Origin: Hymenobacter psychrotolerans DSM 18569
Lineage (GTDB): Bacteria > Bacteroidota > Bacteroidia > Cytophagales > Hymenobacteraceae
Direction of reading: 5' to 3'
Length of the DNA: 64,000 nucleotides
Assembly (NCBI RefSeq): GCF_900142395.1
Contig: NZ_FRAS01000008.1
Span: 102,166 to 166,165 of the forward strand
The notes under the pieces were generated by a model. The model saw only the letters and a program-made list of their open reading frames with translations, ran no database searches and had not been told where the DNA came from. The position numbers were made by a program, and so were the translations under genes. This document shows positions 45,607 through 53,627 of the stretch, piece by piece; the stretch's first letter is position 1, and every line of letters begins with the position of its first letter.

Positions 45607-45927
45607 CTATTCCTCCCGGTTGGTGGAGCGGCCTTCCTCCGATTCGGTTGGCATAGTGGTAGTGGGGGAGCCGGGGCTCTTGGGGGCTCCTTCCAGGGCT
45701 GCGTCGGTAGAAGTCTTCTGATCCGGGGCCGAGCCCAGGCCTACGGGCGGCTCCACGCGCTGGCCCCCGCTGAGGCTGTCCCGGTCGGTTTCGTTGGACG
45801 TAGCTTTAGGGGCGTTCGTGAAGTCCTGGCTGGCCTGCGGGTCTTTGCCGGGAGTGTTGTTGTAGTCGCAGGCGCTGAGGCCGGCACCGAGGCCCAGGGC
45901 CAGCAGGAGGGAGGTTGTGCGTTTCAT
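45607..45927 (-). CDS. Small hydrophilic lipoprotein
   Basis: ATG 45927 gives 106 residues: MKRTTSLLLALGLGAGLSAC (lipobox LSAC) and then a low-complexity hydrophilic chain rich in Ser, Pro, Thr, Asp and Glu (DYNNTPGKDPQASQ, ESEEGRSTNREE). The mature part is probably disordered and surface-exposed. No family is recognised. The composition resembles the cytoplasmic small protein at 10776 but with a lipid anchor. The frame is open upstream to 46137, but that part is typical shadow sequence. Confidence 0.72.
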   Translation of the reverse strand: MKRTTSLLLALGLGAGLSACDYNNTPGKDPQASQDFTNAPKATSNETDRDSLSGGQRVEPPVGLGSAPDQKTSTDAALEGAPKSPGSPTTTMPTESEEGRSTNREE

Positions 45928-46268
45928 AGAAGAAGAGTAGAAAACAAGGAAAAGCAGTAGGACAGCTGCTTCTGCCGCCCATGAGCAGCGCGGGCTACCG
46001 GCGCTGCCAGGCAGAATGCTGCTTGAGCAAACGGCCAACAGCCGGCTTCGGTTGCGGTGCCGGTTTCCTGAACACCGGCCGCTAATAGCCGTTGCAACAG
46101 CGCGTAGCGGGCATGAGGCTGGCAGCCGAATGGGCACGGCCCTGTGCTGCCAAGTCGGGCAGCGGCCGGTGTTTGGGAAGTATTGCGCGCTTGTTTGTTC
46201 AGAAGAGGCGTAGGGGCACCCTTCTCCCCGAGCCAGTCACCATCTTTGTTCGCCAACGTATAGCCGTC
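45928..46268. other. Divergent intergenic region
   Basis: These 341 bases lie between the small lipoprotein and the DCC gene. Apart from CATCTTTG at 46239-46246 (one mismatch from TAnnTTTG, 22 bases before ATG 46269), no feature was recognised. Confidence 0.5.
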
Positions 46269-46676
46269 ATGCCCGACTCTTCCGCCAGCATTGTTCTGTT
46301 TGATGGGGTGTGCAACCTCTGCAACGGCTTCGTGCAGTTCATCATCAGCCACGACCCGGCCGGCCGCTTCCGCTTCACGGCGCTGCAGTCGGAGGCAGGG
46401 CAGGCTCTGCTTGCTCGGTATGGGCAGCTACCCGCTGCTACGCCCGAAACGGTGATGCTGCTCGAAAATGGGCAGCTCTACACGCACTCTACCGCGGCTT
46501 TGCGCATCGCGAAGGGCCTGAACTGGCCGTGGCGCGGTGTGGCCGCCGCGCTGGTGCTGCCCCGCTTTCTGCGCGACGCCGCCTACCGGTTCGTGGCCCG
46601 CAACCGGTACCGCTGGTTTGGCCGTCAGGAAAGCTGCTGGCTGCCTACTCCCGAACTGAAAGCCCGTTTCCTCTAA
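46269..46676 (+). CDS. DCC family thiol-disulfide oxidoreductase-like protein (DUF393)
   Basis: ATG 46269 (MPDSSASIVLFDGVCNLCNG) gives 135 residues, the usual length of the family. The DGVCNLCNGFV motif has the DxxCxxC pattern that names the group (DCC). Later segments HDPAGRFRFTALQS and YRWFGRQESCWLP are also typical. Thioredoxin-like redox activity is presumed from the CxxC; partners are unknown. Cytoplasmic. The next gene follows after 69 bases on the same strand. Confidence 0.9.
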   Translation: MPDSSASIVLFDGVCNLCNGFVQFIISHDPAGRFRFTALQSEAGQALLARYGQLPAATPETVMLLENGQLYTHSTAALRIAKGLNWPWRGVAAALVLPRFLRDAAYRFVARNRYRWFGRQESCWLPTPELKARFL

Positions 46677-46745
46677 ACCTCAGCCAGCCGCTCTATGTAG
46701 CAAAGCTGCTGGGCTAGCCTTCTTCACTTTCTCACCCTTCTCTAC

Positions 46746-47750
46746 ATGCAAGCACTCGTCCTCGACGGCATCAATCAGCCCGTACAGCTTCGCGAAGTAC
46801 CCACCCCGCAGCCCGCGCCCGGCCAGGTGCAGGTGAGCCTGCACGCCGCGGCCCTCAACCACCGCGACGTCTGGATTCAGAAGGGCCAGTATGCGGGCCT
46901 GAAGTTTCCAATCATCCTGGGTTCCGATGGGGCCGGCATTGTTGCAGCTGTGGGCGACGGGGTTGATAAAAGCCTGCTGGGTCAGGAAGTGCTCATCAAT
47001 CCGGGCCGGCAATGGGGCAGCCAGCCTGCCGCGCAGGGCCGCGACTTCCAGATTCTGGGGCTGCCGCAGGACGGTACTTTCGCCGAATTTGTGTGTGTAG
47101 ATGCGCAGCAGGTGCGCGCCAAGCCTGCCCACCTCAGCTTCGGGCAGGCCGCCACCCTGCCGCTGGGCGGCCTCACGGCCTACCGCGCCACCTTCACGCG
47201 GGCGCAACTCCAAGCCGGTGAGCGGGTGCTCATCAGCGGAGTGGGCGGCGGAGTGGCGCTGCTGGCGCTGCAGATGGCCGTGGCCGTGGGCGCTGAAGTG
47301 TGGGTAACGTCGGGCTCGGAAGAGAAAATCTCGCGGGCTGTTGCGCTGGGCGCAAAGGGCGGCATCAGCTACAAAACCGAGAAATGGCCGGCCCTGCTTA
47401 CCAAGCAGGCTGGCGGCGGATTCGATGTTATTGTGGATAGCGCGGCCGGGCCGGGCTTCAACGACTTGCTGGATGCCGCCGCGCCGGGCGGCCGCATTGT
47501 GTTCTACGGTGCCACCCACGGCGATATTCCCGATTTAGCCGCCCGCAAAGTGTTCTGGAAGCAACTCTCCCTACTCGGTTCCACCATGGGCACCGACCAG
47601 GATTTTGCTGAGATGGTAGATTTGGTAGAGCAACACCAGCTGGTACCGGCCATCGACCAGACATTCCCGTTGGCTGAAGCCGAAGCTGCCCTCCGCCGCA
47701 TGGATGACGGGCTGCAGTTTGGTAAAATTGTGTTAGAAATAAAGTCTTGA
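46746..47750 (+). CDS. MDR-type NAD(P)-dependent oxidoreductase (zinc-free alcohol dehydrogenase/quinone reductase-like)
   Basis: The 334-residue protein has the GroES-like domain (AAALNHRDVWIQKGQY, ILGSDGAGIVAAVG) and Rossmann domain (GERVLISGVGGGVALLALQM). The structural zinc loop common to zinc alcohol dehydrogenases is replaced by GRQWGSQPAAQGRDFQILG, without the four Cys, so at most a catalytic zinc could remain, and its ligands are also not evident. That places it near quinone oxidoreductase/YogA-like members. It would reduce carbonyl or enone substrates with NADPH; the substrate is unknown. Confidence 0.87.
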   Translation: MQALVLDGINQPVQLREVPTPQPAPGQVQVSLHAAALNHRDVWIQKGQYAGLKFPIILGSDGAGIVAAVGDGVDKSLLGQEVLINPGRQWGSQPAAQGRDFQILGLPQDGTFAEFVCVDAQQVRAKPAHLSFGQAATLPLGGLTAYRATFTRAQLQAGERVLISGVGGGVALLALQMAVAVGAEVWVTSGSEEKISRAVALGAKGGISYKTEKWPALLTKQAGGGFDVIVDSAAGPGFNDLLDAAAPGGRIVFYGATHGDIPDLAARKVFWKQLSLLGSTMGTDQDFAEMVDLVEQHQLVPAIDQTFPLAEAEAALRRMDDGLQFGKIVLEIKS

Positions 47751-47872
47751 TTTTCAGCTTTTAGTCATTTAATAATCTAACAGAAATAGTTGGATGTAAC
47801 GGAATGAAAAATATGCCATCCATGTTAGTATTTTGATTGGATTTCAACCCTGAACTCCGCTAACTTGCTACT

Positions 47873-48175
47873 ATGAAAACGCCTGCTGAATACCTGCAAT
47901 GCCCGGTTTTTGAACTGACGTATCCCACGGGTGACGCAGCCGAATCGGTGCCGGTAATTGCTTACAATGATGCGTTGCGCGCCGTGGAAGAAGCCCTGGC
48001 CGACGCGGAGAAATACAAGTACCTGCTGATGCGGGCCCTGCGCCGCCACCGCGCCGATACGGCAGTGGGTCCGGCGCTGGTACCCCCGGCATCGGGCTTC
48101 CGCGAGTATGCCGCGCAACCCGGTACGCCGGTGCTGCCTCTTTACCCGGAGGGGGAAGACGAGCAGGCTGCTTAA
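47873..48175 (+). CDS. Small hypothetical protein
   Basis: The family is not recognised. The 100-residue product begins MKTPAEYLQCPVFELTYP and has a helical middle (YNDALRAVEEALADAEKYKY, then LLMRALRRHR) and an acidic Pro-rich tail (LYPEGEDEQAA). There is no signal peptide or membrane helix. An AT-rich 120-base upstream region and a terminator just downstream support it as an independent gene. A helical small cytoplasmic protein, perhaps a regulator or interaction partner, is the most that can be said. Confidence 0.62.
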   Translation: MKTPAEYLQCPVFELTYPTGDAAESVPVIAYNDALRAVEEALADAEKYKYLLMRALRRHRADTAVGPALVPPASGFREYAAQPGTPVLPLYPEGEDEQAA

Positions 48176-48198
48176 CTTTAGTTTTGACCTATGCTATG

Positions 48199-48227
48199 AA
48201 GCCGGGCCCCATGGGTCCGGCTTTTTT
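48199..48227. terminator. Rho-independent terminator
   Basis: AAGCCGGGCCC and GGTCCGGCTT form a stem with T6 on the plus strand, after the stop at 48175 and before the convergent gene ending at 48239. Confidence 0.85.
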
Positions 48228-48238
48228 GTGGCTGGCCG

Positions 48239-49612
48239 CTACTGCCAGAGCCGGCTCAACGTCTGGGCCAATGCCGCCGCCTGCTGCCGCAATTCCGGCA
48301 CGGCCGTCGACTCGAAGTAGGCCGGGCGGCGGCTGGGGCCCAGCGTGAACAGTACCGACGAAGCCTGCTGCCCGGCATCCAGCAGTGCTCCACGCTCATT
48401 GGTCTGGATGCCGAGGCCCAGTGAATCTGGCTGTAGGTGGCCCGCCTCACGCAGGCTCTTCACCAGCGAATCCTGGATGCGGCGGTAATCCAGCAGGGGG
48501 CCGGTACAGCTGATAACGTGCCGCGTCCGCAGGACCTGCTGGCTGCGGCGGTGCCGCGTGTGCACCACCAGTGCCTCGCCCTCTACCTGAATGTCGCTGA
48601 CGCGGCCGCTGTGCATGCGCACCTGCCCCGTGGCCAGCATATCGCGCACGATGGCATCGTTTTGAGGCGGGCTGCGGTGGCGCACTACGGCCCAGATAGA
48701 GGCCAGATGCCGCAGAAACCGTTGCTGCTCACTTGTGGGCCAGGCCGCCCAGATCCGGCCCAGATGAGGGCGCAGCGAGTCAATTACCGGGCGCCAGTCG
48801 TGGCCGGCAGCAATCTGCTGGCGGGCATGGCGTCGCACGACGTCCAACACTTCGAGCACCGTGTGGAGGTGGCGCAGCTCTGCGTAGAAATCGGGGTAGG
48901 CAGCCTGTAGCGGTCCGTGTGCCACCGGCCAGCGCTGGTGCCTCGATACTACCGTGACTGGCGCCCGGTGGCCATCGGCGCGCAGCCCCAGCAATACATC
49001 CACGGCCGTTAGTCCGGTCCCGATGAGCAGCACCTCGTCGTCCAGGCCAATGTTGCGCAGGGCGCCCGGCGCCCAGGGGTTGCCATGGAAGTTGGGGTGG
49101 CTGCTGTAGGAGCCGGGCGGGGCCGGCGAAGCGGGTGGAAAGTTGCCCAGGGCCAGCACCACGGCGTCGCTGCGCAGCTCGGTGCCATCCGCCACTCGGA
49201 TTATGGCATCTTGCCCGGTGGGGCCAACCGCCGCCGCCACGGCCGCTTGCTCGTGCCATTGAAACGACAGGCCGTTGGCGGCCGGGCCAGCCAGCAGCTC
49301 CGCTACCAACTCCTGCAGGTAGCGGCCATAAGTCTGGCGGGAGCAGAAGTCATGTTCACCGCCCAGTTCGTTTCGGCGCAGCCAGTCGGCAAAATGGGTG
49401 GGCTCATCCGGGAAAGCACTCAGAGAAGAAGCCCGCACGTTGAGCAGGTATTCGGGGCGGCGGGCCGTGTAGGCCAGCCCTGGCCCCGGCACCGGGCGCG
49501 GCTCCACAATATGCACCGTGCCGGCCAACAGCCCGGGCAGCCGGGCCAGCTGCAGTGCCACCATGGAGCCCGAAAAACCACCGCCTACAATCGTAATAGT
49601 TTTGTCCTGCAC
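48239..49612 (-). CDS. FAD/NAD(P)-binding protein (NAD_binding_9 type)
   Basis: The protein has the FAD-binding motif TITIVGGGFSGSMVAL at its start, HIVEPRPVPGPGLAY, the second nucleotide motif VLLIGTGLTAVDVLLGLRA, and ATG-like VISCTGPLLDYRRI. This is the layout of the FAD-NAD(P)-binding group, often annotated as pyridine nucleotide-disulphide oxidoreductase-like or hydroxylase-like proteins with unknown substrates. Start GTG 49612 (457 residues) is preferred because the FAD motif begins at residue 5; the upstream 96 bases to ATG 49708 have AT-rich rare-codon character and may be promoter. Cytoplasmic. Confidence 0.82.
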   Translation of the reverse strand: MQDKTITIVGGGFSGSMVALQLARLPGLLAGTVHIVEPRPVPGPGLAYTARRPEYLLNVRASSLSAFPDEPTHFADWLRRNELGGEHDFCSRQTYGRYLQELVAELLAGPAANGLSFQWHEQAAVAAAVGPTGQDAIIRVADGTELRSDAVVLALGNFPPASPAPPGSYSSHPNFHGNPWAPGALRNIGLDDEVLLIGTGLTAVDVLLGLRADGHRAPVTVVSRHQRWPVAHGPLQAAYPDFYAELRHLHTVLEVLDVVRRHARQQIAAGHDWRPVIDSLRPHLGRIWAAWPTSEQQRFLRHLASIWAVVRHRSPPQNDAIVRDMLATGQVRMHSGRVSDIQVEGEALVVHTRHRRSQQVLRTRHVISCTGPLLDYRRIQDSLVKSLREAGHLQPDSLGLGIQTNERGALLDAGQQASSVLFTLGPSRRPAYFESTAVPELRQQAAALAQTLSRLWQ

Positions 49613-49725
49613 TAGGTGGGAGAGATGAAAGTGGTGGCGAATCGGCCCGAAAAAAGGGCGAAAAATAGTTCTTAACAAACCTGCCCTGTGCTGTAGCGCC
49701 CGCCCCATACCTTCCGCCAACGCCA

Positions 49726-49760
49726 GCAGCCCGGCTGCAGCTTCACCACAACCGGGCTGC
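49726..49760. other. GC-rich hairpin between FAD-binding gene and rfaD
   Basis: Arms GCAGCCCGG and CCGGGCTGC are separated by 17 bases. There is no T-run; a role as terminator of the leftward rfaD gene is possible but weak. Confidence 0.3.
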
Positions 49761-49839
49761 AGAGGTCAGCAGCGCAGATTTTTACCTGTGCAGAAACGAT
49801 GCGGGGCAATGCGAGCAGCCCCGGCAACAAAATTTAGGC

Positions 49840-50808
49840 TTAGTAATAAGCGCCCGGCACCAGGTAGTTGCGCACGTAGTCCTCGATGCCGTCTTCGAGG
49901 CGCGTGAAGGGCCGGTCGTAGCCGATGCCGCGCAGCTTGCTCATATCAGCCTGTGTGAAGTACTGGTACTTGTCGCGGATGTCTTCGGGCGTGTCCTTGA
50001 AGTGGATGTCAGCCACTCGGTCGAGAGCCGCAAACGTGTTCAGGGCCAGGTCCAGGAACGTGCGCGCCTCGCCGGTGCCGAGGTTGTAGATGCCGGAGTC
50101 GCGGCGGTGGTGCATCAGGAAGTAGCACACCTCCACCACATCTTTCACATACACGAAGTCACGCATCTGCCCGCCGTCGGTGTAGTCGGGGTGGTGGGAG
50201 CGGAACAGGGTCATGGAGCCGGTTTTCTGGATCTGCTCGAAAGCGTGCAGAATCACGGACGCCATGCGGCCTTTGTGGTATTCGTTGGGGCCGTAGACGT
50301 TGAAAAACTTCAGGCCGGCCCAGAAAAACGGTTTTTCTTCCTGCTGAATAGCCCAGTTGTCGAAGTCGTTCTTGGAGTCGCCGTAGGGGTTCAGCGGGCG
50401 GTACAGGGGCAGCAGGGCGTCGTCGTGGTCGGAGTAGCCGAGCGTGCCGGAGCCGTACGTGGCCGCCGAAGAGGCATACACCAGCGGCAGCTGATACTGC
50501 ACGCAGGCCTGCCACATCTGCTTGGAGTAGTTCAGGTTGAGCAAATCCAGCACGGCGCGGTCCTGCTCGGTGGTATCGGTGCGGGCCCCGAGGTGGAAGA
50601 TGAATTCCACTTCCTCGTGGTTCTGGTCGAGCCACTCAAAAAACTCGTTGCGGTCTACGTATTCGCGCAGATGCTTGCCGGCCAGGTTGGCGAGCTTGCG
50701 TTCCACGGCAAAATTATCCACCACCACGATGTCGTTGAAATTGGCGGCGTTGAGGCGGGTGACAAGGCAGCTGGCAATAAAGCCGGCGGCTCCGGTGACG
50801 ACTATCAT
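49840..50808 (-). CDS. rfaD: ADP-L-glycero-D-manno-heptose 6-epimerase
   Basis: The 322-residue protein starts with the NAD-binding MIVVTGAAGFIASCLVTRL and has the extended-SDR catalytic motif YGDSKNDFDNW (Tyr and Lys) plus FNVYGPNEYHKGRMASVI, the RfaD/HldD hallmark. It epimerises ADP-D-glycero-D-manno-heptose to the L-glycero form for lipopolysaccharide inner core. Cytoplasmic. A TACTTTTG element lies on the minus strand at 50825-50832, 16 bases before the ATG. It is encoded apart from other heptose genes, near lpxB. Confidence 0.94.
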   Translation of the reverse strand: MIVVTGAAGFIASCLVTRLNAANFNDIVVVDNFAVERKLANLAGKHLREYVDRNEFFEWLDQNHEEVEFIFHLGARTDTTEQDRAVLDLLNLNYSKQMWQACVQYQLPLVYASSAATYGSGTLGYSDHDDALLPLYRPLNPYGDSKNDFDNWAIQQEEKPFFWAGLKFFNVYGPNEYHKGRMASVILHAFEQIQKTGSMTLFRSHHPDYTDGGQMRDFVYVKDVVEVCYFLMHHRRDSGIYNLGTGEARTFLDLALNTFAALDRVADIHFKDTPEDIRDKYQYFTQADMSKLRGIGYDRPFTRLEDGIEDYVRNYLVPGAYY

Positions 50809-50824
50809 AGGGCAGAAATTTTCT

Positions 50825-50832
50825 CAAAAGTA
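50825..50832 (-). promoter_or_regulatory. TAnnTTTG promoter element of rfaD
   Basis: TACTTTTG on the minus strand, 16 bases before the start codon; no clear -33 TTG at the usual spacing. Confidence 0.5.
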
Positions 50833-50920
50833 GGACTGATTTGCTTGAGTACGCGCCGCAGCCTTTCTATAGCCAACCCGCAGCCCCGGCAAAGATGTGG
50901 TGCAGGCTGCCCGCGTGTTC

Positions 50921-50928
50921 TACCTTTG
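50921..50928 (+). promoter_or_regulatory. TAnnTTTG promoter element four bases before the BtuF-like start
   Basis: TACCTTTG-GCAG-ATG: consensus -7 element whose expected transcription start coincides with ATG 50933. Confidence 0.6.
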
Positions 50929-50932
50929 GCAG

Positions 50933-51853
50933 ATGCATCACCCGTTTTTTCGGCCGCTACTGCGTGTACTACCGCTACTTTTGCAGCTGGCCTGCCGCCC
51001 CGATACGCCTGCTACCACCGAAAAGCCGGCCCCCGGCGCCGCCCGCCAGCAGCTCACCGACGACCTGGGCCGGCGCCTCACGGTGCCTGCCCGGCCACGC
51101 CGCGTGATGGCGCTGGCGGCTTCCTCTACCGAAATGCTGTACGCCGTAGCCGATACGGCCACCATCGTGGGCCGTACGCAGGTCTGCAACTATCCGGTGG
51201 CGGCTTTGCGCAAGCCCATCGTCAGTAGCTACCCGCTGGATATGGAAAAGCTGGTGCAGCTGCGCCCCGACGTAGTATTCACGCTCGAAGGCATTACCTC
51301 GCTTGATGATGCCGCCCGGCTGGAAAAGTTTGGCATTCCCGTTTATTTCCAGCGCTTCACTACCACCGAAGACGTGTTCCGGGGCCTGAACGACCTGGGC
51401 CGCATCCTGGGCCGCGCTGCGCCGGCCCGCCGCCTCACCGATTCGCTGCGGGCCGAACTGGCTACTGCTATGGCGGCTACGCCGGCCGGGCAGCCGCGCC
51501 CGCGCGTGCTGGCCATCACCTGGCAGGACCCGATTTACGTGTATGGCCAGAACACGCTCTTCACCGATAAAATACGGCTGGCGGGGGGCGCGAATGCCGT
51601 AACAGAGAAATTCCCGCAGCCCTACCCGGCTCTCACTCGCGAGTATATCCTCAAGCTGAACCCGGATATTCTGCTGGGGGGCAGCTTTGGCAAGCTGGAC
51701 AGCACTTTCTTCCGCAACTACCCCGAGCTGAAACGCATCAACGCCTACCGCAACCGCCGCGTCTACGCCATTACCGGCGACCTGATGGAGCGGCCTGGTC
51801 CGCGCGTGGTAGAATCGGTGCGGGAGCTGCAACGGCTGGTGGCTGGTAATTGA
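50933..51853 (+). CDS. ABC transporter substrate-binding lipoprotein (BtuF/FecB-like)
   Basis: ATG 50933 gives 306 residues with a lipoprotein signal (LLLQLACRPD). The periplasmic-binding-protein type III fold is indicated by LTDDLGRRLTVPARPRRVMA, EMLYAVADTATIVGRTQVCN, LVQLRPDVVFTLEGITSL, and the C-terminal ERPGPRVVESVRELQRLV. It binds a metal chelate or corrinoid such as cobalamin or heme; the ligand cannot be told. The partner permease gene follows at 51957; an ATPase gene is not present in the window. No cobalamin riboswitch was found in the 124 bases upstream. Confidence 0.88.
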   Translation: MHHPFFRPLLRVLPLLLQLACRPDTPATTEKPAPGAARQQLTDDLGRRLTVPARPRRVMALAASSTEMLYAVADTATIVGRTQVCNYPVAALRKPIVSSYPLDMEKLVQLRPDVVFTLEGITSLDDAARLEKFGIPVYFQRFTTTEDVFRGLNDLGRILGRAAPARRLTDSLRAELATAMAATPAGQPRPRVLAITWQDPIYVYGQNTLFTDKIRLAGGANAVTEKFPQPYPALTREYILKLNPDILLGGSFGKLDSTFFRNYPELKRINAYRNRRVYAITGDLMERPGPRVVESVRELQRLVAGN

Positions 51854-51956
51854 TAGTGGTTGGTTGATTGATAGTTGATGGTTATCAGCTGTTGGTTAAA
51901 TGATTTCTAATAACTCCACCTGACAACTATCAACTAACAAGCAACAACAACCAACT
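51854..51956. repeat. Mirrored low-complexity intergenic segment (GTTGAT/ATCAAC)
   Basis: Left part repeats TTGGTTGATTGATAGTTGAT; right part repeats CAACTATCAACTAACAAGCA. Together they form an imperfect long inverted repeat between the BtuF-like and BtuC-like genes, possibly a processing or attenuation site. Confidence 0.6.
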
Positions 51957-52955
51957 ATGAACCAACGCGCCCTGCCCTGGATAATAGCCAGCCTGCTGCT
52001 CATGCTGGGCTTGGTGGTGCTGGGCCTGCGCATCGGCTCCTACGAAACCGATTACACCTTCATTCTGCGCACGCTCACGCACTACAACCCCCAAGACCCG
52101 GCCCAGCTGGTGCTGGTGGAGCTGCGGCTGCCGCGTATTCTGCTGGCGCTGCTGGCCGGGGCCGGGCTGGCCTTCAGCGGCTACCTAATTCAAGCCATGG
52201 TCAACAATCCGCTGGCCGACCCCTACCTGCTCGGTACGGCCTCCGGGGCCTCGCTCGGCGCTATTCTGTGCCTGTCGCTGCTGCCTAGTCTCACGCTGGG
52301 AGGCGTTTATCTGCCGCCGCTGTTTGCCCTGGCCGGTGCCCTGGCCACCACGTTGGTAGTGGTGGCCATCGGGAGCCAGCGGGGCCGTATTGTGCCGGCG
52401 CAGCTGCTGCTGGCGGGCGTGGCGGTAGGGTCCCTCACAACGGCCATCGGCGGCGTATTCACGTTTCTGTCGGCTACGCAGGAGAAGCTGCGCAGTGTCA
52501 CGTTCTGGGCCGCCGGTAGCTTCGAGCGGGCGGGCTGGAACATGCTGCCGTATCCGGCCCTGATGCTGGTAGCGGCGCTGCTGCTATTCGGCTTCGTGCA
52601 GAAAGACCTGAACATTCTGCTGCTGGGCGAGGAGCGGGCGCAGGGGCTGGGCGTGAACGTGGGCCGTACGCGCTGGCTGCTGCTGCTCACGGCCTCGGGC
52701 CTTACGGGCTGCGTAGTGGCGCTCTGTGGGCCGGTGGGTTTTGTGGGACTTATGGTGCCGCACCTCACGCGCTGGCTGTTGGGCGTTACGGGGCGGGCCA
52801 ATATGCTGTTTTGTGCCCTGCTCGGCGGCAATTTCCTGCTGGCCTGCGACCTGCTGGCCCGGTTGCTTTATCCGCCCGCCGGCCTGCCCGTGGGGCTGGT
52901 GACGGCCCTGTTTGGCGTACCGTTCTTCGTATATTTGCTGCGCAATAAAGCCTGA
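51957..52955 (+). CDS. FecCD/BtuC family ABC transporter permease
   Basis: The 332-residue inner-membrane protein has about ten helices and FecCD motifs: VLVELRLPRILLALLAGAGL, SGYLIQAMVNNPLADPYLLG, ASGASLGA, and GPVGFVGLMVPHLTR in the loop that contacts the ATPase. It forms the channel of a siderophore/corrinoid importer with the lipoprotein encoded upstream. The ATPase subunit gene is missing here and must be elsewhere, or shared. The next gene is queD. Confidence 0.92.
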   Translation: MNQRALPWIIASLLLMLGLVVLGLRIGSYETDYTFILRTLTHYNPQDPAQLVLVELRLPRILLALLAGAGLAFSGYLIQAMVNNPLADPYLLGTASGASLGAILCLSLLPSLTLGGVYLPPLFALAGALATTLVVVAIGSQRGRIVPAQLLLAGVAVGSLTTAIGGVFTFLSATQEKLRSVTFWAAGSFERAGWNMLPYPALMLVAALLLFGFVQKDLNILLLGEERAQGLGVNVGRTRWLLLLTASGLTGCVVALCGPVGFVGLMVPHLTRWLLGVTGRANMLFCALLGGNFLLACDLLARLLYPPAGLPVGLVTALFGVPFFVYLLRNKA

Positions 52956-53102
52956 TGGGCCAAGCTGCTGCGTCTCGGTCCCGCTTTTTGTCGGGCTGTG
53001 GCTGGCGGCAGCTCTCATTTTGCGCTGGTTTGCACTGGTCGTGCGCATTCTTTTTGCCGGCCGGTGGCCACTCAGCCCATCGAATACTCAGCATCGCATC
53101 GA

Positions 53103-53519
53103 ATGATTTACATCAGCCGACAGGAACACTTCAACGCCGCGCACAAGCTCTACAACCCCAAGTGGAGTGAGGAGCGCAACCGGGAGGTGTTCGGTCCCTG
53201 CGCCAACGCCAACTGGCACGGCCACAACTTCGACCTTATCGTGACGGTAAAGGGCAAGCCCGACCCCGAAACCGGCTTCGTCATCGACCTCAAGCAGCTC
53301 AGCACGCTCATCCGCACGCACGTCATCGAGAAGGTAGACCACAAAAACCTCAACCTCGACGTGCCGTTCATGGAAGGCCAGATGGCCAGCACCGAAAACC
53401 TGGCTATTGCGTTCTGGAAGATTCTGGCTCCCGAAATCGAGCAGATTTCGCCGGCCCGCCTGCACAGCATCAAGCTCTACGAAACGCCCCGCAACTTCGT
53501 GGAATACCTGGGGGAGTAA
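53103..53519 (+). CDS. queD: 6-carboxy-5,6,7,8-tetrahydropterin synthase (QueD/PTPS family)
   Basis: ATG 53103 (MIYISRQEHFNAAHKLYNP) gives 138 residues. Zinc ligands are the His residues of HFNAAH and WHGHNFDL; GPCANANWHGH contains the catalytic Cys. A late conserved Glu occurs in IKLYETPRNFVEYLGE. It converts dihydroneopterin triphosphate into the precursor for queuosine (QueD) or, in the related PTPS, biopterin; by spacing it is nearer QueD-like members. Cytoplasmic. It precedes lpxB after a mirrored AT-rich spacer. Confidence 0.88.
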   Translation: MIYISRQEHFNAAHKLYNPKWSEERNREVFGPCANANWHGHNFDLIVTVKGKPDPETGFVIDLKQLSTLIRTHVIEKVDHKNLNLDVPFMEGQMASTENLAIAFWKILAPEIEQISPARLHSIKLYETPRNFVEYLGE

Positions 53520-53627
53520 TTAAGAATCAGGAATTAACAATTAATAATGGCCACCGTGTGGAATGCTGCGCGAAGGTGCGTTTTGATTGCTCCAATTCTT
53601 AATTCTTGATTTTTAATTCTTAATTCA
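53520..53627. repeat. Mirrored AT-rich spacer (AATTAAGAATT type)
   Basis: Left segment AATTAAGAATCAGGAATTAA and right segment AATTCTTAATTCTTGATTTT form an imperfect inverted repeat around a GC-richer centre (53555-53590). The same architecture recurs at 51854-51956. Confidence 0.6.

Noticed and set aside
49613..49708. N-terminal extension of the FAD/NAD(P)-binding gene to ATG 49708
   Set aside because: The stretch has AT-rich rare codons and no family similarity, while GTG 49612 puts the FAD motif at the expected distance from the N-terminus.
50809..50932. Cobalamin riboswitch ahead of the BtuF-like gene
   Set aside because: The 124 bases contain no B12-box-like core, and the promoter element lies four bases from the ATG, leaving no leader for a riboswitch.
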